Assembly: GCA_020028375.1 (NCBI GenBank)
Contig: JAHZNX010000027.1
Span: 1 to 16,044 of the forward strand
Direction: 5' to 3'
DNA: 16,044 nucleotides
Origin: Betaproteobacteria bacterium
GTDB lineage: Bacteria > Pseudomonadota > Gammaproteobacteria > Burkholderiales > SG8-41
The notes under the pieces were generated by a model, which was given only the letters and a program-made list of their open reading frames with translations, was not told the origin of the DNA and searched no databases. The position numbers were made by a program, and so were the translations under genes. Positions 1-6,338 of the stretch are shown in pieces; the first letter of the stretch is position 1, and each line of letters begins with the position of its first letter.

Positions 1-1
1 C

Positions 2-103
2 TACGTGGTCGACCGCATGAAAGGCTGGTCGCACAGCGCGCACGTGACGCTGACGCGCGGGGAACGCTCGCGCCTTGCGGACTACGCCGCCGAAGCGCTG
101 TGA
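2..103 (+). CDS. 3' fragment of an unrecognised plus-strand gene
   Basis: An open frame enters from the left edge and reads 33 codons to a TGA at 101-103. The visible peptide contains MKGWSHSAHVTLTRGERSR and ends ADYAAEAL. It is rich in charged residues and alanine, as expected for a soluble protein C-terminus, with no membrane segment. I do not recognise the family from this tail. It converges on dnaB, whose stop lies 15 bases further on, and no T-tailed hairpin separates the two. Reality is supported by the amino-acid composition and by the stop sitting just short of the dnaB end, but the fragment is short and could be spurious. Confidence 0.5.
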   Translation, partial: YVVDRMKGWSHSAHVTLTRGERSRLADYAAEAL

Positions 104-118
104 CCTCCAGAGGGCCGA

Positions 119-1513
119 TTAGAAGCGGCCCGGATCCGCGTAGTTTTCGAAGCGCGTGAACTCGCCGCGGAACGTCAGCTTCACGGTGCCGATCGGCCCG
201 TTGCGCTGTTTGCCGATGATAATCTCCGCGAGGCCCTTGTCGGCCGAGTCGGGACGGTAGACCTCATCCCGGTAGATGAAGAGAATCAGGTCCGCGTCCT
301 GCTCAATCGCTCCGCTCTCGCGCAGGTCCGACATCAGCGGGCGCCGGTCGGTCCGCGATTCCACGCCGCGGTTCAGCTGCGAGAGGGCGACGATCGGCAC
401 GTGCAGCTCCTTCGCCAGCGCTTTCAACGAACGCGAGATCTCGGAGAGCTCGGTCGCCCGGTTCTCGTTGTCGCCGCGGGAGGCCGACATGAGCTGCAGG
501 TAATCGACGACCACCAATCCGAGCTTTCCGCACTGGCGGTAGAGCCGGCGCGCCCGCGCGCGCAGCTCCAGGGGATTCAACGCCCCGCTCTCGTCGATGT
601 AAATGTTGGCGTTCTGCAGCTTCGCGAGCCCCGCGGTCACGTTCGACCAGTCGTTCTCCTCGACGCGGCCGGTGCGGATCTTGTGCTGGCTCACGCGCGC
701 GATCGAGCCGAGCATCCGCATCGCCACCTGCTCCCCGCTCATCTCCATGCTGTAGACGGCGACCGGCAGCCCGTAATCGATGCCGACGTGCTCGGCGATG
801 TTGAGGGCCAGGGCGGTCTTGCCCATGCTCGGGCGCCCGGCGATGATGATGAGATCGCCGGGCTGCAGACCCGCGGTCTTCTGGTCGAGGTCGGTGAAGC
901 CGGTCGGGATGCCGGTAATGTCGCTCGCGTTCTCGGCGTGATAGAGCTCGTCCATGCGGGTGACGACCCGCGCCGCGAGCTCATCGATCCCGAGAAAGCC
1001 CTGCCGGCCGCGGCTGCTTGCCTCGGCGATCTCGAATACGCGCCCCTCGGCGTAGTCGAGCAGCTCGCCCGCCGTCCTGCCGCTGGGGCTGAAGGCGGAT
1101 TCCGCGATCTCGGTGCCGACCGATGCGAGGTGGCGCATGACGGAGCGCTCCCGCACGATCTCGGCATAGCGGCGGACGTTGGCCGCGCTCGGGGTGTTGA
1201 GCGACAGCGCGGCCAGGTAGGCCTGCCCCCCGATCTCGCCGAGCTTCCCGCTGCGCTCGAGGCTCTCGGCCACGGTCAGCGTGTCGGCCGGCTTGCCGTG
1301 CTCGATCAGCGCGCCGATGTGCTGGAAAATCAGGCGGTGGTCGGCACGATAGAAGTCGTGTTCGCCGATGAGATCGGCGATCCGGTCCCACGCGGTGTTG
1401 TCGAGCAGGAGCCCTCCCAGCACCGACTGCTCGGCCTCGATCGACTGGGGCGGGACCCGCGCTGCCTCGACCTGTGCGTCCTTGACGATCGAGGTAACCT
1501 GGGCCTGAGCCAT
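119..1513 (-). CDS. dnaB: Replicative DNA helicase DnaB
   Basis: Hexameric 5'-3' helicase that unwinds DNA at the replication fork and recruits primase. From the ATG at 1513 the protein has 464 residues, the usual DnaB length. It shows the N-terminal primase-interacting domain (PPQSIEAEQSVLGGLLLDN, about residues 21-39), Walker A AGRPSMGKTA (225-234), Walker B VVVDYLQLM (334-342) and the C-terminal GKQRNGP motif (434-440), which matches the region carrying the arginine finger. An upstream in-frame TTG at 1588 would add 25 residues, but it lies only 15 bases from the terminator U-tract, leaving no room for a promoter, and has no Shine-Dalgarno. The ATG is therefore preferred, although it too lacks a clear Shine-Dalgarno. 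The gene follows rplI but is separated from it by a terminator, so it is probably transcribed separately. No intein or frameshift is seen. Confidence 0.95.
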   Translation of the reverse strand: MAQAQVTSIVKDAQVEAARVPPQSIEAEQSVLGGLLLDNTAWDRIADLIGEHDFYRADHRLIFQHIGALIEHGKPADTLTVAESLERSGKLGEIGGQAYLAALSLNTPSAANVRRYAEIVRERSVMRHLASVGTEIAESAFSPSGRTAGELLDYAEGRVFEIAEASSRGRQGFLGIDELAARVVTRMDELYHAENASDITGIPTGFTDLDQKTAGLQPGDLIIIAGRPSMGKTALALNIAEHVGIDYGLPVAVYSMEMSGEQVAMRMLGSIARVSQHKIRTGRVEENDWSNVTAGLAKLQNANIYIDESGALNPLELRARARRLYRQCGKLGLVVVDYLQLMSASRGDNENRATELSEISRSLKALAKELHVPIVALSQLNRGVESRTDRRPLMSDLRESGAIEQDADLILFIYRDEVYRPDSADKGLAEIIIGKQRNGPIGTVKLTFRGEFTRFENYADPGRF

Positions 1514-1603
1514 GCCGCGTGCCGCCGTTGTTGCGCTGTCTGCGTTTTCTGTCTGGAGCGAAGCATCGCGCTGGATGCCGCGCGACAAACTGGGAATCTA
1601 CAG

Positions 1604-1633
1604 AAAAAAAAGAGCTGGTGCCAGCCCTTTTTT
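1604..1633 (-). terminator. Rho-independent terminator after rplI
   Basis: GCTGG (1614-1618) pairs with CCAGC (1621-1625); the practical loop is four bases. An A-run at 1604-1611 and a T-run at 1628-1633 flank the stem. Read on the minus strand, the hairpin is followed by eight Us, a classic intrinsic terminator for the rpsF-priB-rpsR-rplI unit. The T-run on the other side makes it potentially bidirectional, although no plus-strand gene ends here. It lies between rplI and dnaB. Confidence 0.85.
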
Positions 1634-1678
1634 CAGAAAAAACTTTTCTCGTTTCGAATGAACGACAAGCGCGCCGCG

Positions 1679-2128
1679 CTATTGCTCTCCCAGCACCGAC
1701 ACCGTCACGGTAACCACGATATCGGCGTGCAGCGCGACCTTGAGCGGGTGGTCACCGACCACTTTGAGCGGCCCCTGGGGCATGCGGATCGCGGCCTTCG
1801 GGACATCGACGCCCTGGAGCTTCAGCGCCTCCGACACATCCACGTTGGTGACGGAGCCGAAGAGCTTGCCGTCGACGCCCGCCTTCTGCGTGATCTGCAC
1901 CATGAGGCCCTCGAGCTTCGCGGCCTTCTCCTGGGCCTTGGCGAGCGCGTCCGCCTGCGCCTGCTCCAGCTCGGCGCGGCGGCGCTCGAACTCGGCCACG
2001 TTGGCGGGCGTGGCGCGCTTCGCCTTCCCGTGCGGAATCAGGAAGTTGCGGGCGAACCCGTCCCTGACCTTGACGACGTCGCCAAGCCCTCCCAGGTTCA
2101 CGATCTTCTCGAGCAGGATCACTTGCAT
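1679..2128 (-). CDS. rplI: 50S ribosomal protein bL9
   Basis: Large-subunit protein that binds 23S rRNA near the base of the L1 stalk with its N-domain and extends its C-domain outward on a long helix. At 149 residues it is full length. The N-terminal signature MQVILLEKIVNLGGLGDVVKVRDGFARNFLIP carries the conserved glycine pattern. It is followed by an Ala/Glu/Lys-rich connecting helix (about residues 44-75) and a C-domain with GKLFGSVT. The start has a good Shine-Dalgarno (AAGAGGAAG on the minus strand). It is the last gene of the rpsF operon, 15 bases after rpsR and about 45 bases before the terminator. Nothing unusual. Confidence 0.97.
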   Translation of the reverse strand: MQVILLEKIVNLGGLGDVVKVRDGFARNFLIPHGKAKRATPANVAEFERRRAELEQAQADALAKAQEKAAKLEGLMVQITQKAGVDGKLFGSVTNVDVSEALKLQGVDVPKAAIRMPQGPLKVVGDHPLKVALHADIVVTVTVSVLGEQ

Positions 2129-2143
2129 GATGCGTGCTTCCTC

Positions 2144-2476
2144 TTAGTGCAGGTCCGTGTACGGCAGCAGCGCGAGAAACCGTGCGCGCTGGATCGCGAC
2201 GCTCAGCTGACGCTGGTAGCGCGCCTTGGTGCCCGTGATGCGCGCGGGAATGATCTTGCCGTTCTCGTTGATGAACTCCTTGAGCACTCCGATATCCTTG
2301 TAGTCGATTTCCTTGACCTTCTCCGCCGTGAAGCGGCAGAAGCGCCGGCGGCGGAACAGCTGCCCGCGGCCGCCGCGCGTGTCGCGGCCCTTGCCGCTCT
2401 TGCCGAACTTGCCCTTGCCCTTGCCGCGGCCCCTGCCTCCGGAGCCTCTCGACATGCCCTGCCTTGCCATCGCCAT
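2144..2476 (-). CDS. rpsR: 30S ribosomal protein bS18
   Basis: Small-subunit platform protein that pairs with bS6 on 16S rRNA. The conserved core runs from RRRRFCRFTAEKVKEIDYKD through NGKIIPARITGTKARYQRQL to the invariant end ARFLALLPYTDLH. The protein has 110 residues against about 75-95 for usual bS18. The excess is an N-terminal low-complexity tract of Gly, Arg and Lys (about residues 9-38). The ATG at 2476 is supported by an AAGGA Shine-Dalgarno, and priB ends only two bases upstream. An internal ATG at 2455 would remove seven residues but leave most of the extension. The tract is probably disordered and RNA-binding (inference). Confidence 0.95.
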   Translation of the reverse strand: MAMARQGMSRGSGGRGRGKGKGKFGKSGKGRDTRGGRGQLFRRRRFCRFTAEKVKEIDYKDIGVLKEFINENGKIIPARITGTKARYQRQLSVAIQRARFLALLPYTDLH

Positions 2477-2478
2477 GA

Positions 2479-2778
2479 CTATTCCTTTATCGCCTGTGCT
2501 TCCGTCGCATGAAATACCAGTTGCGCGCTCATCCGGTTCCTGCGGTTGAGAAACCCCTTCACCCGCGCCGCCTGCCCGGGATTGAGGCGGGACAGCGCCA
2601 CCGCCACTTCAGCCATCGCCACCCCGTGCACCTCGCATTCAACCTGGCGCCTGAGCCCCGCCTCCGTCTGCTGCGAGCGGTGCAGCAACCGGAAATTGAG
2701 CAGCGGGATGCCGGCGGGCGTGTAGCGCAGAGGCTCGATGGCGGTCAGTTCTCCGGTGAGCGCAACCTCGTTCGTCAA
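2479..2778 (-). CDS. priB: Primosomal replication protein N (PriB)
   Basis: Single-stranded-DNA-binding OB-fold protein that links PriA and DnaT during replication restart. The 99-residue product begins (L/M)TNEVALTGELTAIEPLRYTP and continues GIPLLNFRLLHRSQQTEAG and VECEVHGVAMAEVA, the PriB/SSB-like pattern. It ends near RNRMSAQLVFHATEAQAIKE, the C-terminal strand typical of betaproteobacterial PriB. The start is a TTG at 2778-2776 that overlaps the rpsF stop (TTGA), implying translational coupling to rpsF. No other start codon places the product at the conserved N-terminus, and the same frame runs open well upstream through rpsF without meaning. It sits between rpsF and rpsR, the standard arrangement. 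Confidence 0.9.
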   Translation of the reverse strand: MTNEVALTGELTAIEPLRYTPAGIPLLNFRLLHRSQQTEAGLRRQVECEVHGVAMAEVAVALSRLNPGQAARVKGFLNRRNRMSAQLVFHATEAQAIKE

Positions 2779-3038
2779 ACTTGTGCCGCCGCCTCTTCCA
2801 CAACCGGAGCGGGCCTGGCGCCCTCCTCGGAGGCGGGCGTCAGCGATCTCGACTTCTCTTCCTTCATCATCGGCGAGGGCGCCGTCACCGCCTCCCCCAT
2901 CTTGACGATGAGGTGGCGCAGCACCGCGTCGTTGAACTTGAAGGCGTGGTCGAGCTCGTTCAGCGTCTCGCCGTCGCACTCGACGTTCATCAGCACGTAG
3001 TCCGGATGGACGATGAAAACAATCTCGTAATGACGCAC
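2775..3038 (-). CDS. rpsF: 30S ribosomal protein bS6, internally shortened
   Basis: Platform protein that binds 16S rRNA as a heterodimer with bS18. The start MRHYEIVFIVHPD is the canonical betaproteobacterial N-terminus, and the Shine-Dalgarno AAGGAG lies 8 bases before the ATG. After residue 13 the sequence jumps straight to YVLMNVECDGETLNELDH and HAFKFNDAVLRHLIVKM, then PSPMMKEEKSRS and an Ala/Glu tail. Family members have about 45 residues between HPD and YVLMN, covering helix 1, the following strand and the motif resembling GGKIHRLEDWGRRQLAYPI. Those are absent, giving 87 residues instead of about 120-130. The frame is intact and the junction carries no stop. This is either a real in-frame deletion or an assembly collapse. 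The gene heads the rpsF-priB-rpsR-rplI operon. Confidence 0.9.
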   Translation of the reverse strand: MRHYEIVFIVHPDYVLMNVECDGETLNELDHAFKFNDAVLRHLIVKMGEAVTAPSPMMKEEKSRSLTPASEEGARPAPVVEEAAAQV

Positions 3039-3148
3039 CTGCGAATCTCCTTATGGGTTGAGGGCTCCGGATCGATGAGCCCCGAGCCTCCCGCGTCGCA
3101 CATGCAGTAAGGCAAGGATGATTCCGGCGTCCGGCCGAAATCATGAAG
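3039..3148 (-). promoter_or_regulatory. rpsF leader with candidate bS6:bS18 autoregulatory hairpin
   Basis: About 110 bases of untranslated leader lie between the inferred start of transcription and rpsF. It holds a 6-bp perfect hairpin, GGGCTC (3062-3067) pairing with GAGCCC (3077-3082) around a 9-base loop. As RNA the loop is AUCGAUCCG. Leaders of rpsF operons in many bacteria carry a structure bound by the bS6:bS18 complex, with a CCG near the binding bulge. A CCG is present here, but I cannot confirm the full motif by eye. The AAGGAG ribosome-binding site follows the hairpin. Confidence 0.4.
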
Positions 3149-3154
3149 GCGCGG

Positions 3155-3182
3155 ATTATACAGGACTATTTCACCCGGTTAA
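3155..3182 (-). promoter_or_regulatory. Sigma70-type promoter for the rpsF operon
   Basis: On the minus strand a perfect -10 box TATAAT (3160-3155) is preceded by TTAACC (3182-3177), matching the -35 consensus at four of six positions, with a 16-base spacer. It lies in the gap between the rlmB stop (3204) and rpsF, reading toward rpsF. Expected transcription start is near 3148. Confidence 0.75.
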
Positions 3183-3203
3183 AGCTGCCCCAGGACCGGC
3201 GAG

Positions 3204-3947
3204 TCAGCCGCGCGAGCGTCGCTGGCGGCGTGTCTCGGCGAGGACAATGCCCGCCGATACCGATACGTTGAGGCTCTCCACCGCGCCGAGCATGGGGATG
3301 CGCGCCAGCTCGTCGCAGCTCTCGCGCGTGAGCCGCCGCATGCCTTCCCCTTCCGCCCCGAGCACCCACGCGAGCGGGCCCTCGAGCCGGACCGAGTAGA
3401 GATCGCGCGGCGCGCCCTGGTCCGCGCCGATCAGCCAGATGTCCCGTTCCTTCAGCTCGCGCAGCGCGCGCGAGAGATTGGTGACCGCGAGAAACGGCAC
3501 GCTCTCCGCCGCGCCGCTCGCGACCTTCTCCACCGTCGGCGTGATGCCCGCGGCGCGGTCCCTGGGCGCGAGCACCGCGTGCACGCCCATCGCGTCGGCG
3601 ACGCGCAGGCAGGCGCCGAGATTGTGGGGATCGGTGACGCCGTCGAGAACCAGCAGGAGCGCGGGCTCGTCAAGGCCGTCGAGGACGCTGTCCAGGTCCC
3701 GCGCCGGCGTCCCCGCCTCCACCCGCGCGGCAACGCCCTGGTGGCGCGCGTGACCCGTCATGCCGTCGAGCCGGGCGCCCTCCACCATGATCACGTGCAC
3801 GCCGCGCGCCTGCGCCGACTGCGCCAGGTCGCGCATGCGGCGGTCGCCGCGGGACTGGTCGAGGTAGACCTCGTGGACGCCCGCCGCTTTCTGCCGCAGC
3901 CGGCTGATGACCGCGTGGAAGCCGTAAATGAGGCGCGTTTCGCTCAC
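3204..3947 (-). CDS. rlmB: 23S rRNA (guanosine-2'-O-)-methyltransferase RlmB (TrmH/SpoU family)
   Basis: Methylates the 2'-OH of a conserved guanosine (G2251 in E. coli numbering) in the peptidyl-transferase loop of 23S rRNA, using S-adenosylmethionine. The 247-residue length is typical. The N-terminal substrate-binding domain starts SETRLIYGFHAVISRLRQ. The SPOUT domain has motif 1 DPHNLGACLRVADA (106-119), motif 2 LGAEGEGM (196-203) and motif 3 PMLGAVESLNVSVSAG (218-233), which form the trefoil-knot cofactor pocket. The start is a GTG at 3947 placed exactly where relatives begin (M)SETRLIYG; the open frame upstream belongs to the rnr region and is meaningless. It lies 22 bases after rnr, the common rnr-rlmB pair. 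No clear Shine-Dalgarno. Confidence 0.93.
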   Translation of the reverse strand: MSETRLIYGFHAVISRLRQKAAGVHEVYLDQSRGDRRMRDLAQSAQARGVHVIMVEGARLDGMTGHARHQGVAARVEAGTPARDLDSVLDGLDEPALLLVLDGVTDPHNLGACLRVADAMGVHAVLAPRDRAAGITPTVEKVASGAAESVPFLAVTNLSRALRELKERDIWLIGADQGAPRDLYSVRLEGPLAWVLGAEGEGMRRLTRESCDELARIPMLGAVESLNVSVSAGIVLAETRRQRRSRG

Positions 3948-3969
3948 AAGCTGAAATTGGGAATGGGAC

Positions 3970-6207
3970 TCACGCGAGCGTGAAATCGATGCGGCTGGTA
4001 TCGAGATCCACGCGCGCCACCTCCACCCGCAGGCGGTCGCCGAGGCGATAGCGCTTGCGCGTGCGCTCTCCCATGAGCTGATGCTTCGCCGCGTCGAAGT
4101 GGAAGTAGTCGTTGCCGAGCTCGGAGACGTGCACCAGGCCCTCGACGTAGACGTCATCCAGCGCAACGAACACGCCGAATGAGGTGACCCCGCTGATGCT
4201 GCCCGTGAACGTCTCGCCGACCCGGTCCTTCATGTAGTAGCACTTGAGCCAGGCGACGACATCACGGGTCGCCTCGTCCGCCCGCCGTTCGGTCATCGAG
4301 CAGTGCGCACCCAGCTCGCGCCAGTTTCCCGGCTCGTAGCGGCGGCGGTCGAGCGCGGACTTGATCGCGCGGTGCACCAGCAGATCCGGATAGCGCCGGA
4401 TGGGCGAGGTGAAATGCGTGTACGACTCGTAGGCGAGCCCGAAATGGCCGACGTTGTCGGGGCTGTAGACCGCCTGCTGCAGCGAGCGCAGCATCACCGT
4501 CTGCAGCAGCTGCGCGTCCGGCCGGTCCTTCACCTTCGCGAGCAGCTTCGCGTAGTCGCGCGCGTGCGGGTCATCCCCGCCGGAGAGCTGCAACCCGAAT
4601 CCCTTCAGGAACTCGCGCAGCATGCCGAGCTTCTCGGGGGTCGGGCCCTCGTGGATGCGATAGAGCATGGAATGCCGGGCTTCAAGCAGAAAGTCCGAGG
4701 CGCAGACGTTCGCGGCGAGCATGCATTCCTCGATCACGCGGTGGGCGTCGTTGCGTCGCACCGGGACGATGCGCGCGATCTTGCCGTGCGCGTCGAACAT
4801 CATCTCCGTCTCGATGGTCTCGAAATCGATGGCGCCGCGCCGCTCGCGCGCTTTCGCGAGCAGGCGGTAGAGGCGGTGCAGGTGCCGCAGGTGCGGCAGC
4901 AGGGCATGATGGCGGCGCGCCGCCTCGCTTCCCTCATCCTCCAGCATCGCCGCCACCTCGGTATAGGTGAGCCGCGCCTGCGAGCGGAATACGGCCGGAT
5001 AGAAGCGATAGGAGCGGATATCGCCGTCCGCGGCAATCTGCATGTCGCACACCATCGCGAGCCGTGGCACTTTCGGATTGAGCGAGCACAGCTCGTTGGA
5101 AAGCTTCTCGGGCAGCATCGGGATCACGCGCCGCGGGAAGTAGACCGAGTTTCCGCGCTCGCGCGCATCCTGGTCGAGGGCATCGCCGTGCTTCACGTAA
5201 TGGCTGACATCGGCGATGGCGACGATCAGGCGCCACCCCCCCGCACTCCCCCCCTTGTCAAGGGGGGGAAGAGAGGGGGAGCGTTCCCCCTTGAGGGGGG
5301 GTCGCGCCGGCGCCGGCTCGCAGTAGACCGCATCGTCGAAGTCCTTCGCGCTCTCGCCGTCGATCGTCACCAGCGGCAGCCGGGTGAGATCGGTGCGGCC
5401 GCGCTGGTCCTCCTCGGTGACGGCGTCGGGCAGCCGGGCGCACAGCTGCTCGACCGCCCGCGGAAACGCGTGAGGAAGGGCGTGCTTGCGCAGCGCAATC
5501 TCGATCTCCATGCCCGGATCGGCATAGTTGCCGAGCACTTCCGTGACGCGCGCGACCGGCTGCGCGTGCTTGGAGGGCTGCGCCACGATCTCCACCGTGA
5601 CCACCTGCCCGGGCTGCGCGCCGCCCACCGCGTCCGGCGGCACGAGGAATTCGTGGCTCACGCGCTTGTCCTCGGCGGTGACGTAGCTAATCCCGTGCTC
5701 ACTGCGCAGCCGTCCGACCAGGCGGTGCTGCCCGCGCTCGAGCACTTCCACGATCTTGCCTTCGGGCCGTCCCCTGCGATCGGCGCCGGAGATGCGCGCG
5801 ACGACGCGGTCGCCGTGGAGCACTTCGCGCATCTCCTTCGGGCCGAGGAAGAGGTCCGGCCCGCCGTCGTCGCGCACGAGAAAGCCGAAACCGTCGGGGT
5901 GCCCTTGTACGCGCCCGCGCACCAGATCCAGCTTCGCGACAACGCAAATGGCATTGCGGCGGTTGCGCATTATCTCGCCGTCGCGCTCCATTGCGGCGAT
6001 GCGCTGCGCAAACGCGGCGCGGTCGGGTTCAGCGACGTGCAGCAGCCGCTCGAGCTCGTGCTCCGCGACGGGCACGCCCTGCTTCGTGAGGGTCTGCAGA
6101 ATGAACTCCCTGCTCGGCACGGGGCGCGCGTAGCGTCGAGCCTCGCGTTCGGCGTGCGGATCGCGTGCTCGGGCGGAGCCGGAACTGCGGGATTTGCGTT
6201 GATTCAA
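3970..6207 (-). CDS. rnr: Ribonuclease R with an in-frame repeat-derived insertion
   Basis: Processive 3'-5' exoribonuclease that degrades structured RNA and acts in rRNA quality control and trans-translation. From the proposed TTG start at 6207 it has 745 residues. It begins NQRKSRSSGSARARDPHAE and PVPSREFILQTL, as betaproteobacterial RNase R does. Cold-shock domains (GHPDGFGFL near 102-110) are followed by the RNB catalytic domain with TIDGESAKDFDDAVY (281-295; likely metal-binding aspartates 283, 289, 291, 292). TSPIRRYPDLLVHRAIK and an S1 domain (GSISGVTSFGVFVALDDVYVEG) follow. Residues about 301-323 (PPLKGE...PPLDKGG) are an insertion encoded by a palindromic repeat. The protein stops right after the S1 domain (RIDFTLA), without the usual basic tail. 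The frame continues upstream through the antisense of the tRNA, which is not coding. The start has no Shine-Dalgarno. Confidence 0.93.
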   Translation of the reverse strand: MNQRKSRSSGSARARDPHAEREARRYARPVPSREFILQTLTKQGVPVAEHELERLLHVAEPDRAAFAQRIAAMERDGEIMRNRRNAICVVAKLDLVRGRVQGHPDGFGFLVRDDGGPDLFLGPKEMREVLHGDRVVARISGADRRGRPEGKIVEVLERGQHRLVGRLRSEHGISYVTAEDKRVSHEFLVPPDAVGGAQPGQVVTVEIVAQPSKHAQPVARVTEVLGNYADPGMEIEIALRKHALPHAFPRAVEQLCARLPDAVTEEDQRGRTDLTRLPLVTIDGESAKDFDDAVYCEPAPARPPLKGERSPSLPPLDKGGSAGGWRLIVAIADVSHYVKHGDALDQDARERGNSVYFPRRVIPMLPEKLSNELCSLNPKVPRLAMVCDMQIAADGDIRSYRFYPAVFRSQARLTYTEVAAMLEDEGSEAARRHHALLPHLRHLHRLYRLLAKARERRGAIDFETIETEMMFDAHGKIARIVPVRRNDAHRVIEECMLAANVCASDFLLEARHSMLYRIHEGPTPEKLGMLREFLKGFGLQLSGGDDPHARDYAKLLAKVKDRPDAQLLQTVMLRSLQQAVYSPDNVGHFGLAYESYTHFTSPIRRYPDLLVHRAIKSALDRRRYEPGNWRELGAHCSMTERRADEATRDVVAWLKCYYMKDRVGETFTGSISGVTSFGVFVALDDVYVEGLVHVSELGNDYFHFDAAKHQLMGERTRKRYRLGDRLRVEVARVDLDTSRIDFTLA
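5239..5307. repeat. Palindromic G/C-tract repeat inserted in rnr
   Basis: Bases 5248-5268 form a near-perfect palindrome: seven Cs, TTG, one central T, CAA, seven Gs. A related C5-TTGA-G7 hairpin follows at 5286-5301. Together they encode residues 301-323 of RNase R, a stretch absent from the E. coli protein, where CEKKRGGGWRL connects the same strands. Composition and symmetry resemble intergenic REP-type elements, and the insert keeps the frame. Confidence 0.75.
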
Positions 6208-6236
6208 TTGATCAAAGGTGCACGTTGGTCTAGAAT
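6208..6236 (+). promoter_or_regulatory. Sigma70 promoter of tRNA-Leu
   Basis: TTGATC (6208-6213) and TAGAAT (6231-6236) are separated by exactly 17 bases, each matching consensus at four or five positions. The tRNA begins at 6248, so transcription would start about four or five bases before it. The GC-rich stretch after the -10 box (CGCGCCCGC) resembles a stringent-response discriminator. The -35 box directly abuts the proposed rnr start codon on the other strand. Confidence 0.75.
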
Positions 6237-6247
6237 CGCGCCCGCAT

Positions 6248-6334
6248 GCCCAGGTGGCGGAATTGGTAGACGCACCAGGTTCAGGTCCTGGCGCCAGCAA
6301 TGGTGTGGGGGTTCGAATCCCTTCCTGGGCACCA
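6248..6334 (+). tRNA. tRNA-Leu (anticodon CAG)
   Basis: An 87-base class II tRNA with encoded CCA. The acceptor arms GCCCAGG (6248-6254) and CCTGGGC (6324-6330) pair fully. The D-loop has AATTGGTAGA. The anticodon stem CCAGG/CCTGG encloses TTCAGGT with anticodon CAG at 6282-6284, which reads CUG leucine codons. A long variable arm follows, then the T-arm GGGGGTTCGAATCCC, discriminator A and CCA at 6332-6334. It stands alone on the plus strand between purA and rnr, both on the minus strand. It has its own promoter. Confidence 0.98.
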
Positions 6335-6338
6335 ACGA

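Noticed and set aside
401..2512. 703-codon plus-strand open frame
   Set aside because: It runs antisense through dnaB, rplI and rpsR. High GC makes the complementary frame stop-poor; the product has no domain sense (runs such as LALALAAAPASG) while the minus strand encodes three recognised proteins.
2779..3144. Long upstream extension of the priB frame
   Set aside because: It overlaps rpsF and its leader in another frame, without conserved residues; PriB homology begins at the TTG overlapping the rpsF stop.
3948..4166. Upstream extension of rlmB to 4166
   Set aside because: It overlaps the 3' end of rnr in a different frame and is a Ser/Arg/Trp-rich shadow; homology begins at the GTG at 3947.
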